From Planctomycetota bacterium (GTDB taxonomy: Bacteria > Planctomycetota > Phycisphaerae > UBA1845 > UTPLA1), in assembly GCA_027295245.1 (NCBI GenBank), contig JAPULF010000059.1, positions 1-12,517 on the forward strand: a stretch of DNA of 12,517 nt, given 5' to 3'. The stretch's first letter is position 1. Every line of letters starts with the position of its first letter. Below the pieces are notes generated by a model that saw nothing but the letters and a program-made list of their open reading frames with translations, was not told where the DNA came from and searched no databases. Positions 1 through 8,096 of the stretch are shown here, piece after piece. The position numbers and the translations under genes are program-made.

Positions 1-799
1 TCATCTTGTCGGATGCGGCCTTCAAGTCCTTCGCCGCATTGCCGGCCGCCTTGCAGTCTCCCGCGCCCGACCCGCCATCGGAATCGTCGCGTTCCGCTTC
101 ACCCGATGCGCCCTTGGACAATCGTTCCAGCTTTTCGGCGAGCGGATCGGTGGCCTTTCGAATGGCGCGTTGCTTCGAAGCGGCTTCGTTTGCATCCGTA
201 TTGTCGCCCTGGGCCGCGGCGCGTTGACGTTCGAGCAACGCCTCAACCGCTTCGGCGGCCGCCTCCAGGTCCTTTGCCAGGTTCGCCTCGGCGATCGCAT
301 CCCGGGCCGCCGCCAGTTCGCGCTCTTGCTCCTCTATCAGATTCTTCAGCGCTTCCTTGACCCGCTCTAGCTTGGCAATCTCTTCCTTGCGTTCCTCGAG
401 GCGATCCGGTTCCTCCAGCAAGACCTTCAGCAGCTCGTGAAGGTTCGCCGTGACCTCCTCCTGCCCGTCGACCGCGTCGGAAAAGGCATCGCGACGAATC
501 TCCTCGACAATGTCCTCCATCTTTCGGCGCACGCCCAGGCTTCGAGCCGCCCCCAGGGTTTCGAGAAGCCGCTGGGCCCGGTCCGGCTCCATCTTTCGCA
601 AGACCTGGCTGAGTTCGAACAGCCGATCCTCGAGTCGCTCGACGCGATCGCGAATGATCAATTGGTGGTCTGCCACGGAGTCCGGTGAACTCGGCGTGAC
701 CGGGGCCGCGTCCGATTGGCCCCGCGCCACGGAGATGACAGAAAGTGCAAGCGCTACAGAGGCGAATCGGCCCAAGACAGCAATCCGTCCTGGCATCAT
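1..799 (-). CDS. Exported coiled-coil protein, C-terminus outside the window
   Basis: The frame is open from ATG 799 to the window start, giving 266 codons, and was found by translating the minus strand directly. The N-terminus is a signal peptide: MMPGR, a hydrophobic core (VALALSVISVA), then ARG-QS as a likely cleavage site near residue 26. A short Pro/Ser-rich spacer follows. From about residue 48 the chain is nearly all charged heptad-like helix rich in Glu, Arg, Leu and Lys, for example EERKEEIAKLERVKEALKN. Near 225-245 it becomes Gly/Ser/Asp-rich, then Ala/Lys-rich helix resumes. The product is probably periplasmic and helical. I do not recognise a named family. The start overlaps the DUF4175-like stop (ATGA, 796-799), so the two proteins are probably made together and may interact. 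In some bacteria DUF4175 proteins carry long C-terminal coiled or low-complexity tails, and this gene could be a split counterpart. Confidence 0.85.
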   Translation of the reverse strand, partial: MMPGRIAVLGRFASVALALSVISVARGQSDAAPVTPSSPDSVADHQLIIRDRVERLEDRLFELSQVLRKMEPDRAQRLLETLGAARSLGVRRKMEDIVEEIRRDAFSDAVDGQEEVTANLHELLKVLLEEPDRLEERKEEIAKLERVKEALKNLIEEQERELAAARDAIAEANLAKDLEAAAEAVEALLERQRAAAQGDNTDANEAASKQRAIRKATDPLAEKLERLSKGASGEAERDDSDGGSGAGDCKAAGNAAKDLKAASDKM

Positions 800-2976
800 G
801 GCTGATCCTCCGGTTGTGTCGTCGGCTCGGAACCGAAAAGCCTGTCGATTTCCCGTTCGAGCCGGGCCCGGGTTTCCTTGTTCACGTCCCCTTGAAGCCG
901 GACGATGTCCTGAAGCAGTGCCACGGCTTCATTGTAGCCCTCCCATTTTAGCATGTTTGCCAAGATGCCGTACATCGTTTGGACGATGCGGTGTTGCATC
1001 CGTTCCAGTTCATCCGCCACTTCCCGGTCGTGCCGCAGACGAAGCCGCTCCAGCAACTCGCCGGCCTCGATAATGTCCACGTTGATCAGTCGCGACATCG
1101 GCTGGATCACGCCCTCCAACAGCCGCCGGCGTACGATTCGGGTGGCGATCCGATTCGTCCGATGCTCCGCCAGGATCCGCTCGAACTGCGTCAGCACGGT
1201 CTTGAGGCGGCCGGCCTGCTGTCGCTGGGACCGGGCCTCGGGTCCGTACCGAACCGCCGCCTCCGGACTGCCGGACGCGATGAGATCACGCACGTCCATG
1301 ATCCGCGTGTTCAACTGCTCTTGCGATTTGATGATCTGCTCGAACTCGCGACGCCATTCGTGCTCGCGGCGCCCCAGCTCCGCCAACAGTGCCTCCCGAG
1401 TCACGACCCGTAGCGTGTAGGCCACCGAGACGCCGGCCCCGGGCGGCGGATTCCCGTCGGCGTCGCCCGGCGGCTGAAAGTCGTCGGCCCGAACCTGAAG
1501 GGTGATTTCGTCCCCCGGCCGGAGCGTCCAGGGTTGCAAGGGCCATTCGTGTTGCCTCGAATAACGCGTCTGTTTCGAAACAAAACCCGGCAGGGGGTCT
1601 TCGGCCTCCTTTAACTCCACACCCGAGTCCGACTGTCGCGCTTCGGTGTGCAAGAGATAGACCGACTGCAATCCCAGATTGTCTTCGGCCTCGACCGCCA
1701 GGGTCGGCACGGCGTTGGCCAGCACCAGTTCACCGACGCCCGGAAGCGTCAATCGAACCGTCGGCGGCTTGTCGTCGACAACGCGCAAAGAAAACATGAC
1801 GGGTCGAATGTCTCGTAACCCTTCGAGATCGGTCAACTCGAAGAAGCACGAGCCGGTTCTCGTCGGTACGAATCCGGCCACGATGCGGCGCTCTGATTCG
1901 AACGTCGCCTCGGCCAGGGTCCGCTCGGTCGTCCGAAGTGCCGCCGTCAAGACCGGCTTGTTAAGGCCGGCGGAAATTCGCACCGCGGAGCCGCGCAGCA
2001 CGTCGCCACTCGTTTGGCCGACGGCGAAGCTGAATGGATCCAGTTCCGTGTAATCCGGAGGCGTGACCCGAACGGCGACATCCTGCACTGTCGGGCGATC
2101 GACGGCCTCGACTTCATACCAGTCAGTCGCCTCGTCCACACCCAGACGCCGGATCAGCAGGCGCACCTGCATGGACTGCATGAGCGGTCCGTAATCGACC
2201 ACGAACTGGTTGCGTCCCTGCCGGTCCATGGTTCGGGTGGCGCCGTCGCCCGAGTCCGACCGGAACTCGGCGCTCAGGCCGTCCGGCACCTTGTCGTGCG
2301 CCGTGGCGACCAGCTTCAACTCGTCGCCGATCGGCCAACGAAGCACGCGCCCGTTAAAGCCCTCCAGCGTGAGATGAACGCTGGACGGCCAGGGCACGTC
2401 TCGAAGAAAAAGGTCCCGGGCGACGTACGTCTCGATCGTCACCGGGGCCGCAATCGTCGCTACGACCGCGACAATCAGCGCCGCCCCGCCCACCATCAGG
2501 TGCCGTCGAAAGCGATCCATGCGCAACACGCCCGACGGGGCCAGGGATCGAATGCGGCCTACCGAACGCTCGATGTGGGCCGCCACCAGCGCCGGCGAAT
2601 CGCGCCGCGGGTTGATTGTGTCGACCTGCGAAAACGAAACCACGGATATCAGTTCGTCGTGCAGCTCCGGGTGCCTCCGCTCGACGAGGGCGGCCATGTC
2701 CTCGGGTCCGATCCGCACCGACCAGGGCCGAAGCAACCGGCGCCAAATCTGATGGCCGGCCGCCCCGATCAAAATCAACAGTAGCGCGGCCCGCGGACCC
2801 AGACCGAGGTGCAAGAGCTTGTCGATCATCAGATGGCCGCCGGCAACGACCACGAACAGCCCGGCACAAGCGCACACACCCTCCAGCAGGACATTCCGCT
2901 TGAGTTTGCGGCCCAAGGACCGCAGCGGCTGCATGATCCGGCGTTCGAACTCCGGGCTGTCAAACTTCGGTGGCAT
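796..2976 (-). CDS. DUF4175-like membrane protein with C-terminal coiled coil
   Basis: I call 726 residues from the ATG at 2976, 2 bases after the preceding stop. The frame stays open for another 316 codons upstream, but those overlap the vWA gene in another frame and have no protein-like features. Hydrophobic segments lie near 30-50, 60-78 and 159-178. A motif resembling DUF4175 proteins, LVERRHPELHDELISVV (about 97-113), lies between the second and third. The middle part (about 190-525) is beta-rich, with VTPPDYTELDPF (about 304-315) and an acidic VEAEDNLGLQSVYLL (about 428-442) that recur in planctomycete homologues. Residues 525-715 are charged and helical, probably a periplasmic coiled coil, ending in a short acidic tail. 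The family has no known reaction; a scaffold role for the vWA proteins is my inference. The stop overlaps the next start by 4 bases (ATGA). The only purine-rich site for this gene (AAGAAGG) is 16 bases away, so coupling is likely. Confidence 0.85.
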   Translation of the reverse strand: MPPKFDSPEFERRIMQPLRSLGRKLKRNVLLEGVCACAGLFVVVAGGHLMIDKLLHLGLGPRAALLLILIGAAGHQIWRRLLRPWSVRIGPEDMAALVERRHPELHDELISVVSFSQVDTINPRRDSPALVAAHIERSVGRIRSLAPSGVLRMDRFRRHLMVGGAALIVAVVATIAAPVTIETYVARDLFLRDVPWPSSVHLTLEGFNGRVLRWPIGDELKLVATAHDKVPDGLSAEFRSDSGDGATRTMDRQGRNQFVVDYGPLMQSMQVRLLIRRLGVDEATDWYEVEAVDRPTVQDVAVRVTPPDYTELDPFSFAVGQTSGDVLRGSAVRISAGLNKPVLTAALRTTERTLAEATFESERRIVAGFVPTRTGSCFFELTDLEGLRDIRPVMFSLRVVDDKPPTVRLTLPGVGELVLANAVPTLAVEAEDNLGLQSVYLLHTEARQSDSGVELKEAEDPLPGFVSKQTRYSRQHEWPLQPWTLRPGDEITLQVRADDFQPPGDADGNPPPGAGVSVAYTLRVVTREALLAELGRREHEWRREFEQIIKSQEQLNTRIMDVRDLIASGSPEAAVRYGPEARSQRQQAGRLKTVLTQFERILAEHRTNRIATRIVRRRLLEGVIQPMSRLINVDIIEAGELLERLRLRHDREVADELERMQHRIVQTMYGILANMLKWEGYNEAVALLQDIVRLQGDVNKETRARLEREIDRLFGSEPTTQPEDQP
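808..812 (-). promoter_or_regulatory. Shine-Dalgarno GGAGG deciding the coiled-coil gene start
   Basis: GGAGG lies 8 bases before the ATG at 799-797 and 11 before a second ATG directly after it. This is the best ribosome binding site in the window and supports the first ATG. It lies within the final codons of the DUF4175-like gene. Confidence 0.75.
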
Positions 2977-2978
2977 AG

Positions 2979-5492
2979 TTACAACAGTTTCGCCTTCTTT
3001 CGGAGAATCCACTCGATCATCAGGAAGCCGACCAATGCGATCAAGACGTATCGATTGTCCCACAGCGGCCGCGGTCGTTCGCGGGTCACGAATGTGCGAC
3101 TTCGATCCTGGATGAGGTCCGCGATTCCGCCGGCTTCGTTGATGTCGAAATATTGACCGCCCGCGGCGTCCGCGAACTCTCGTAGCTTCGCCCGCTGCAT
3201 CGCCGGCCGGCGCATCTCGATGTCGGGACGCCGCACGACGATGTCCTTCTCGATGCCGCTCGACGCCTCGGCGGCCATTGCCCCGGGCAGCTCGACCGTC
3301 AGTCGAAACGTGCCGGTTCGCTCGGGAACGAATCGCCCTTGATAGTAGCCGTCGCGTCCCGGAATCGGACCGAGCGACACCGGTCGCGCCGCGGTGTCGG
3401 CGTCCGTCGACGGTCGCCCCGTTTCGCCATCGGCTTCGGGCTGTAATCGCACATGCAGTCCGAGGCTCGGAACCATCAGCGGCTCGAAGTGCCGGTCGAG
3501 GGCCCGGGCGGTCACCACCACCGAATCGCCCAGGGTGTACTGCTCGCGCTGCGTGGAGATCATCCCGCGCTTGCGTCCGCCCAGCAGCTTGCCTTCCACC
3601 AGGAAGCGCAGCGTCTGGATCCAGAATCGGTTGAAATCCGTTTCGTCCCCGCGGCGCCACCGCGCGGTGGAGCTGAATCCCAGAAACGCCGTTCGCCCCG
3701 AACCCACCAGTTGAGTGGCGAACAAGACGTGGGGGCCGAAGCTGTTCACCATGCGCGGGTTCGAGTGGCGCATCAACACGCTCGCCACCGGCTTGGCCCG
3801 TCGCACCGGATAGTGCCAGTACACACCCTCGAGCGTCGCCCAGGCGGCGCGATTGCCCGTCGCATCGTCCGCCAGCCGCAGGATCGGATCGTCCGCCGCC
3901 TCCTCCGGGATCAGAATGGGCCACGCCCGCGTTTGAAAGTGCCCCATCGCATTCACGAGGATTTCCGCATCCGGATCGGGCGTGATCGGCAGCAGCTCGA
4001 TCAGCGCGGCCGTCTTGGGCGATCGAAAGAACTCCCCCGCATATTTGCGCCCGGCGGCGAACAGCACGCCGCCCCCATGGTCGACGACAAACGTAGCAAC
4101 CAGACTCCCCCAGGTCGGATCGAATCCCCTCGGTGAAGCGTCCAGGAAAATCAGGGCATCGTATTCGAAGAGCTTCTCGGGCTCGATCGGCAGCTCGCGA
4201 ATGATCGTGTTGCCGTCCCGGACGGCGTTAATGTCCGCCGACTGAAGCCACGTGGACAAATCCACCGTCGCGTCCCTCTCCAGCATCCGGGTCAGAAACC
4301 GATAGTCGTAGCTCGGCCCGCCCGCTATCACGAGCACGCGCATCTTGTCGTCGAGGATTCGGACCGCCGGCAGAATCTCGCGCCGGTTGTCCGACAGGAC
4401 CGCTTCGTGCGCAAGCGGCCGGACGTTGGCAATGTAGGTCATCGTGCCCGGCTCATCGACCTTGCGTTCGAACACAATGGGCGCGAATCGCCCGTTGGCG
4501 TCCGCCGTCGCCTCGCGCACCTCGACCACCCGTGCCGGCCGGGATGAGTCCGCGTCGCGCTCCAACAGCTCCAGGCTGATGGTCTCTCCTTCGACGCCTT
4601 CGGCATCGAGCTTCACGGTGATGCTGAATGGATCATTCTTGAACGTCGAACGCGGACCGGTGACCTCCGCCACGCGCACGTTGATGGGGTCGGCCGGGTC
4701 CCCGATGCCGACGGCGTAGAGCGGGATGTCCTTCAGGCTGAGGAACCGGGCGACGATCGACGGATCCTCGCCGCGATTGAAGCCGCCGTCCGTCAACAAG
4801 ACCACGGCGGCGATGGGAGACCCCGAAACCGACTCCACCGCCCCGCGCACTGCCAGACCGAGATTGGTGGCCGCGCCGTCCGGCTTCAGCCGAATCGTTT
4901 CGATCACGGCCGACGAATCGGGCGACTGCGTCGCGCCGGCGTCGGAATCACTTCGAGAGAGCATGCCGCGCGGTTCGACGTACTCGCCGAATGCAAAGAT
5001 CTTGACGAGATTCCGGTCAGAAAGCGCCGAAAGAAAGCCACCACCCTCGTCATTGACCAATCGTTCCGCCAGGGCGGACCGCCGAACACCGCCATCGGGC
5101 AACGGATGAATCACCTGTTCGACGCGGGCCGCGTCCGCCGCCACGCGATATCGGTCTTGCAGCGACATGCTCGCGGACTCGTCGAGAAGCACCAGCGTGA
5201 ACGCATCGAGACGACGGTGAAGATACGTGGCAAGCACCGGCTCGAACGCGATGAGCCCGAGCATGACCAGAACCGCGACACGACATCCGACGAGGGTCCG
5301 GCGCAACCTGTTGCTCATGTGGCCGCGACCTTCGCGCCGATACATCCACGCCACCGCATACAACGCGATCCCCGTGACGATCAGTCCCACCAAGAGGGCG
5401 TCGCCGCTCGACCACCGCGCAAGCTCAATCCGCGTCTCTTCGCGGACCGTTCTCAATCCCTGCGCCAGAATGTCGGCGTTCCTATTCAACAT
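2979..5492 (-). CDS. Membrane vWA protein with glutamine-amidotransferase-like domain
   Basis: The protein has 837 residues, with two N-terminal membrane helices (about 31-50 and 67-88) and one at the C-terminus, next to a basic end (RKKAKLL). Between them, in order, are: a vWA domain with complete MIDAS, DESAS (104-108), a threonine in GAATNLG (about 206-212) and LLTDGG (232-237); an Ig-like stretch around 270-370; and a class I amidotransferase-like fold around 383-480 (MRVLVIAGGPSYDYRF, then VVDHGGGVLFAAG). At the expected nucleophile elbow the sequence is LIFLDASPRG, without cysteine, so it should be non-catalytic. C-terminal beta-rich segments around 650-760 look like carbohydrate- or protein-binding modules, but I cannot name them. 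The overall plan repeats that of the upstream BatA-like protein, suggesting old duplication. The ribosome binding site is weak: GAGG lies 14 bases ahead of the ATG. The stop is only 2 bases from the next start. Confidence 0.92.
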   Translation of the reverse strand: MLNRNADILAQGLRTVREETRIELARWSSGDALLVGLIVTGIALYAVAWMYRREGRGHMSNRLRRTLVGCRVAVLVMLGLIAFEPVLATYLHRRLDAFTLVLLDESASMSLQDRYRVAADAARVEQVIHPLPDGGVRRSALAERLVNDEGGGFLSALSDRNLVKIFAFGEYVEPRGMLSRSDSDAGATQSPDSSAVIETIRLKPDGAATNLGLAVRGAVESVSGSPIAAVVLLTDGGFNRGEDPSIVARFLSLKDIPLYAVGIGDPADPINVRVAEVTGPRSTFKNDPFSITVKLDAEGVEGETISLELLERDADSSRPARVVEVREATADANGRFAPIVFERKVDEPGTMTYIANVRPLAHEAVLSDNRREILPAVRILDDKMRVLVIAGGPSYDYRFLTRMLERDATVDLSTWLQSADINAVRDGNTIIRELPIEPEKLFEYDALIFLDASPRGFDPTWGSLVATFVVDHGGGVLFAAGRKYAGEFFRSPKTAALIELLPITPDPDAEILVNAMGHFQTRAWPILIPEEAADDPILRLADDATGNRAAWATLEGVYWHYPVRRAKPVASVLMRHSNPRMVNSFGPHVLFATQLVGSGRTAFLGFSSTARWRRGDETDFNRFWIQTLRFLVEGKLLGGRKRGMISTQREQYTLGDSVVVTARALDRHFEPLMVPSLGLHVRLQPEADGETGRPSTDADTAARPVSLGPIPGRDGYYQGRFVPERTGTFRLTVELPGAMAAEASSGIEKDIVVRRPDIEMRRPAMQRAKLREFADAAGGQYFDINEAGGIADLIQDRSRTFVTRERPRPLWDNRYVLIALVGFLMIEWILRKKAKLL

Positions 5493-5607
5493 CCCGTGTT
5501 CAATAACCTCATCATCTTTGTGCCGCCGGGCCCGCCCCTTCCAGGGATGGAGGACCGACTTGCCGGCGCGTCGCTACGGCGTACAAACCGGCCGTCTCAT
5601 CAGCCGC

Positions 5608-5621
5608 GTGGTCGAAACCAC
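5608..5621 (-). other. UUCG-loop hairpin abutting a stop codon
   Basis: Read on the minus strand, GTGGT-TTCG-ACCAC forms a perfect 5-base stem with a UUCG loop, starting directly after the TAG stop at 5624-5622. A second possible stem, ACGGC/GCCGT, lies at 5576-5595. No T-run follows either, so termination is doubtful; RNA stabilisation or processing within the 129-base gap 5493-5621 is conceivable. Confidence 0.35.
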
Positions 5622-8042
5622 CTATCCTCGCGTGCCAAAACGCCATGCCAATGTTTGCTCCAGCATCAGCACTACCACCGCAAACAACAACAGCGGCCAC
5701 CAAAGCTCCTTCTTGGCGCCCGCACCCTGCTCCTGAAAGACCGATAGATCCCGCACGTACTCGAAGTCCAATTCGATCAGGTGACTCGCCAGCTCGGCTT
5801 GGGCGGCCCGCGACAGGTTGGATTCCGAGGCGTCGGGATTGACCGCGGCATATCGTATCAGCGGTTCGCCGGTCAGGGTCGAGAGCATGATACGATAGAG
5901 TCCCGTGCGAGACGTGCCGGACCAGGAAATCAGCGGCGTCTCGACGTCGGTCACGTCGGCGTGAACGCCGATCTCCGGCTCGATCGGGAACGACGGCGTG
6001 CGAATCACCGCCTCCGGCTGGAATCTGGACGTGTCGATCGCGCAGACAATCGGCTCTCCAACCGGCACCTGGGTGGGGGTGTCCGAGCGACGCGCCATGT
6101 GCTGCACGATTTCCAGCATCATCGGCACATAGCTGAAGTTGCCCGCCCAGTCGTTCCATTCCTGATCCGCGCTGGTCGCGATGAAGAGTACGCTGCCGTT
6201 ACCGAACGAACGTTGAACGATCGCCGCGGATCTCCGTGCGTCGTTGAATCGCGCCAACACCGTGGCAACGCCGCGTCGCGGGTGGTCGCCTTCCTCCGTG
6301 CCGAGAGATTTCGTCTCGCCTTCGTCGCGATTCGCCAGGCTCGTTTCGGCGTGGATCGCCGGCTGCGATGCGGGCGACGCCGCATTCAACGTGGACTCGT
6401 CTATTTCAATGAAACCGTATATCCGCACCTGACGGAGAACCGTGGCAAGATCGTCGACAAATGCCCGCAGCATGGGCCGGCCTGCATCCCAGTCCGCAAA
6501 CGTGACCGGTTCGGCGCTGGCCGCGGCCTGAACGACCTGGACCAGCCCGGCCGGCAACAACCCGCGACCGGCGTCATAAAGCTCCTCGTTGTAGACGTCG
6601 GGGTCGATCTGATCGCCCGCGAAGACAATCAGGCCGCCGCCGTCCCGCACGAATGTCTCCAGGCCGCGCCTGGCGGCTTTGCTCGGACGAAAGGCATTCG
6701 CCAGGATGACGCAGTGGTAACCCGACAATTCCATGCCTTCGAGTTCCGACTCATCGACAACGCTGACCTCATTGCCGCTCGCCACGCGCCCGGCAGGCCG
6801 CAACGCCGTCTTCAACAGAAAGACCTCGTCCAGGTAGCGATCGTTGCTGGGTTCACCGTCCACAATCAGTATCTTGATTCCCGCCACGGCCCCGACCGCA
6901 ATCGATCGAGAATTGTCCAGGGCTAGACGATCGCCGCCCGCGGCAACGCCCGCCAACTCGACGTGAAGAAAGTCGGAACCGTCCGCCGGAAAGGTCACCT
7001 CCACCGGCTCGCGCACCACCTGTCCCGCCCCCAATCGCGGAATCAAGACCGGCGGCAATCCCCGCATCGCCACCGCCGCATCCGCCGCATCGCCCATCGC
7101 GATGCCGGAACGGGCGATCGATACGTTCAACTCGACGTCGGTGAGTGGATCAGGCCCGTGGTTGGCAATCGTCACCTCGAACCGGGCCGACACCCCGGCG
7201 ACGCACTGAGGCTGCAGGGGAACGATATCGGTCAGGGCGATGTTTCGAGGGGCCTCCGCCCCCACGTCCACCAACACGAGTTTCACGTCGTCGCGACTTG
7301 CGACCGCATCGGCCAGGGGCGCTATGACGCTGCGCGGCTTTTCTTCGGTTCGAACGGCGGGGCGAATCCAATCGTGGCGCTGGAAGTCGCTGACGACGTA
7401 GACGGTTGTATTAGCTTGCGTCGGCGACCGTCGAATCAAGTCCGAAACGGCCTCGATCGCATTCGCCATCCGGCCGGGCGCGTCGCTCGGCGACATCGTC
7501 TGAAGGTGATCGTGCAGCAGACGCAGGTCGTCTTCCGATAGCGCGGACAAGGCCAGCGATGGCGACCGTGGATCGCTGGTCCGCAACAATGTCAGGCTGT
7601 CCTGCGCGGTTTCACCGGCAATCCAGCCCGCGATCTGTTCCGTCGCCTGAATCGCCGCGGCGAATACTGTCTCGCCGGCGAGGCCCCGCCCCCCGGCGGG
7701 CCGATACGACATCGAGTATGAATCGTCGATCAGAAAGATCCGCTCCGTCCGGGCCCCCACGCCGATCAACGCCGCCGCCACACTCGGTCGCAGGAACGGT
7801 CGGGCGATCATCATTGCCAGCAGAAACACGGCCAGACATCGCAGCAGCAACAGAATCAACTGCTCCAACCGAACGCGCCTTCGATTCTTGCGCTGGGCCT
7901 CCAGAAGAAACGCCATGGCGGCCCAACGAACGCGCTTGAATCTGCGGCGCGAAAAAATGTGTATCAGGATCGGGCCGGCCACCGCCGTGGCGCCCACCGC
8001 CAACCCGGGATTGAACAGAAAACCGGACAGCCACTCAAACAC
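5622..8042 (-). CDS. BatA-like membrane protein with vWA and amidotransferase-like domains
   Basis: The protein has 806 residues and starts with GTG at 8042; no ATG or GTG lies upstream before the previous stop. The N-terminus is a BatA-type region: a hydrophobic segment near 8-28, a very basic loop (SRRRFKRVRW, then RKNRRRVRLE), and a second segment near 61-82. A vWA domain follows, with MIDAS DDSYS (about 106-110) and VVSDF (about 215-219); the usual MIDAS threonine is not obvious. A CARDB/Ig-like stretch lies around 265-360. A class I glutamine-amidotransferase-like fold lies around 385-480 (KILIVDGEP, then VRDGGGLIVFAG). It has VILANAFRPS where the family nucleophile cysteine would be, so it is probably not catalytic. 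A polar, Ala/Ser/Glu-rich linker occupies about 545-590. A last membrane helix (LWWPLLLFAVVVLML) sits near the C-terminus, so most of the protein is probably periplasmic. It is a likely partner of the MoxR and DUF58 proteins. Confidence 0.9.
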   Translation of the reverse strand: MFEWLSGFLFNPGLAVGATAVAGPILIHIFSRRRFKRVRWAAMAFLLEAQRKNRRRVRLEQLILLLLRCLAVFLLAMMIARPFLRPSVAAALIGVGARTERIFLIDDSYSMSYRPAGGRGLAGETVFAAAIQATEQIAGWIAGETAQDSLTLLRTSDPRSPSLALSALSEDDLRLLHDHLQTMSPSDAPGRMANAIEAVSDLIRRSPTQANTTVYVVSDFQRHDWIRPAVRTEEKPRSVIAPLADAVASRDDVKLVLVDVGAEAPRNIALTDIVPLQPQCVAGVSARFEVTIANHGPDPLTDVELNVSIARSGIAMGDAADAAVAMRGLPPVLIPRLGAGQVVREPVEVTFPADGSDFLHVELAGVAAGGDRLALDNSRSIAVGAVAGIKILIVDGEPSNDRYLDEVFLLKTALRPAGRVASGNEVSVVDESELEGMELSGYHCVILANAFRPSKAARRGLETFVRDGGGLIVFAGDQIDPDVYNEELYDAGRGLLPAGLVQVVQAAASAEPVTFADWDAGRPMLRAFVDDLATVLRQVRIYGFIEIDESTLNAASPASQPAIHAETSLANRDEGETKSLGTEEGDHPRRGVATVLARFNDARRSAAIVQRSFGNGSVLFIATSADQEWNDWAGNFSYVPMMLEIVQHMARRSDTPTQVPVGEPIVCAIDTSRFQPEAVIRTPSFPIEPEIGVHADVTDVETPLISWSGTSRTGLYRIMLSTLTGEPLIRYAAVNPDASESNLSRAAQAELASHLIELDFEYVRDLSVFQEQGAGAKKELWWPLLLFAVVVLMLEQTLAWRFGTRG

Positions 8043-8096
8043 GCGGATACCCCCGTCTGAGCGATCCAGGCATGCCGGCGATGTCCCGTTTCCGCA

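Noticed and set aside
2977..3924. Upstream extension of the DUF4175-like frame by 316 codons
   Set aside because: It overlaps the well-supported vWA gene on the same strand in another frame, is rich in Arg/Gly as GC-rich shadow frames are, and the ATG at 2976 begins a typical protein 2 bases after the preceding stop.
5576..5603. Hammerhead-ribozyme-like CTGATGA on the minus strand at 5603-5597, followed by a stem
   Set aside because: After the putative stem II (ACGGC/GCCGT) the sequence is AGCGAC instead of the required GAAA, and no stem I/III partner fits. Chance match.
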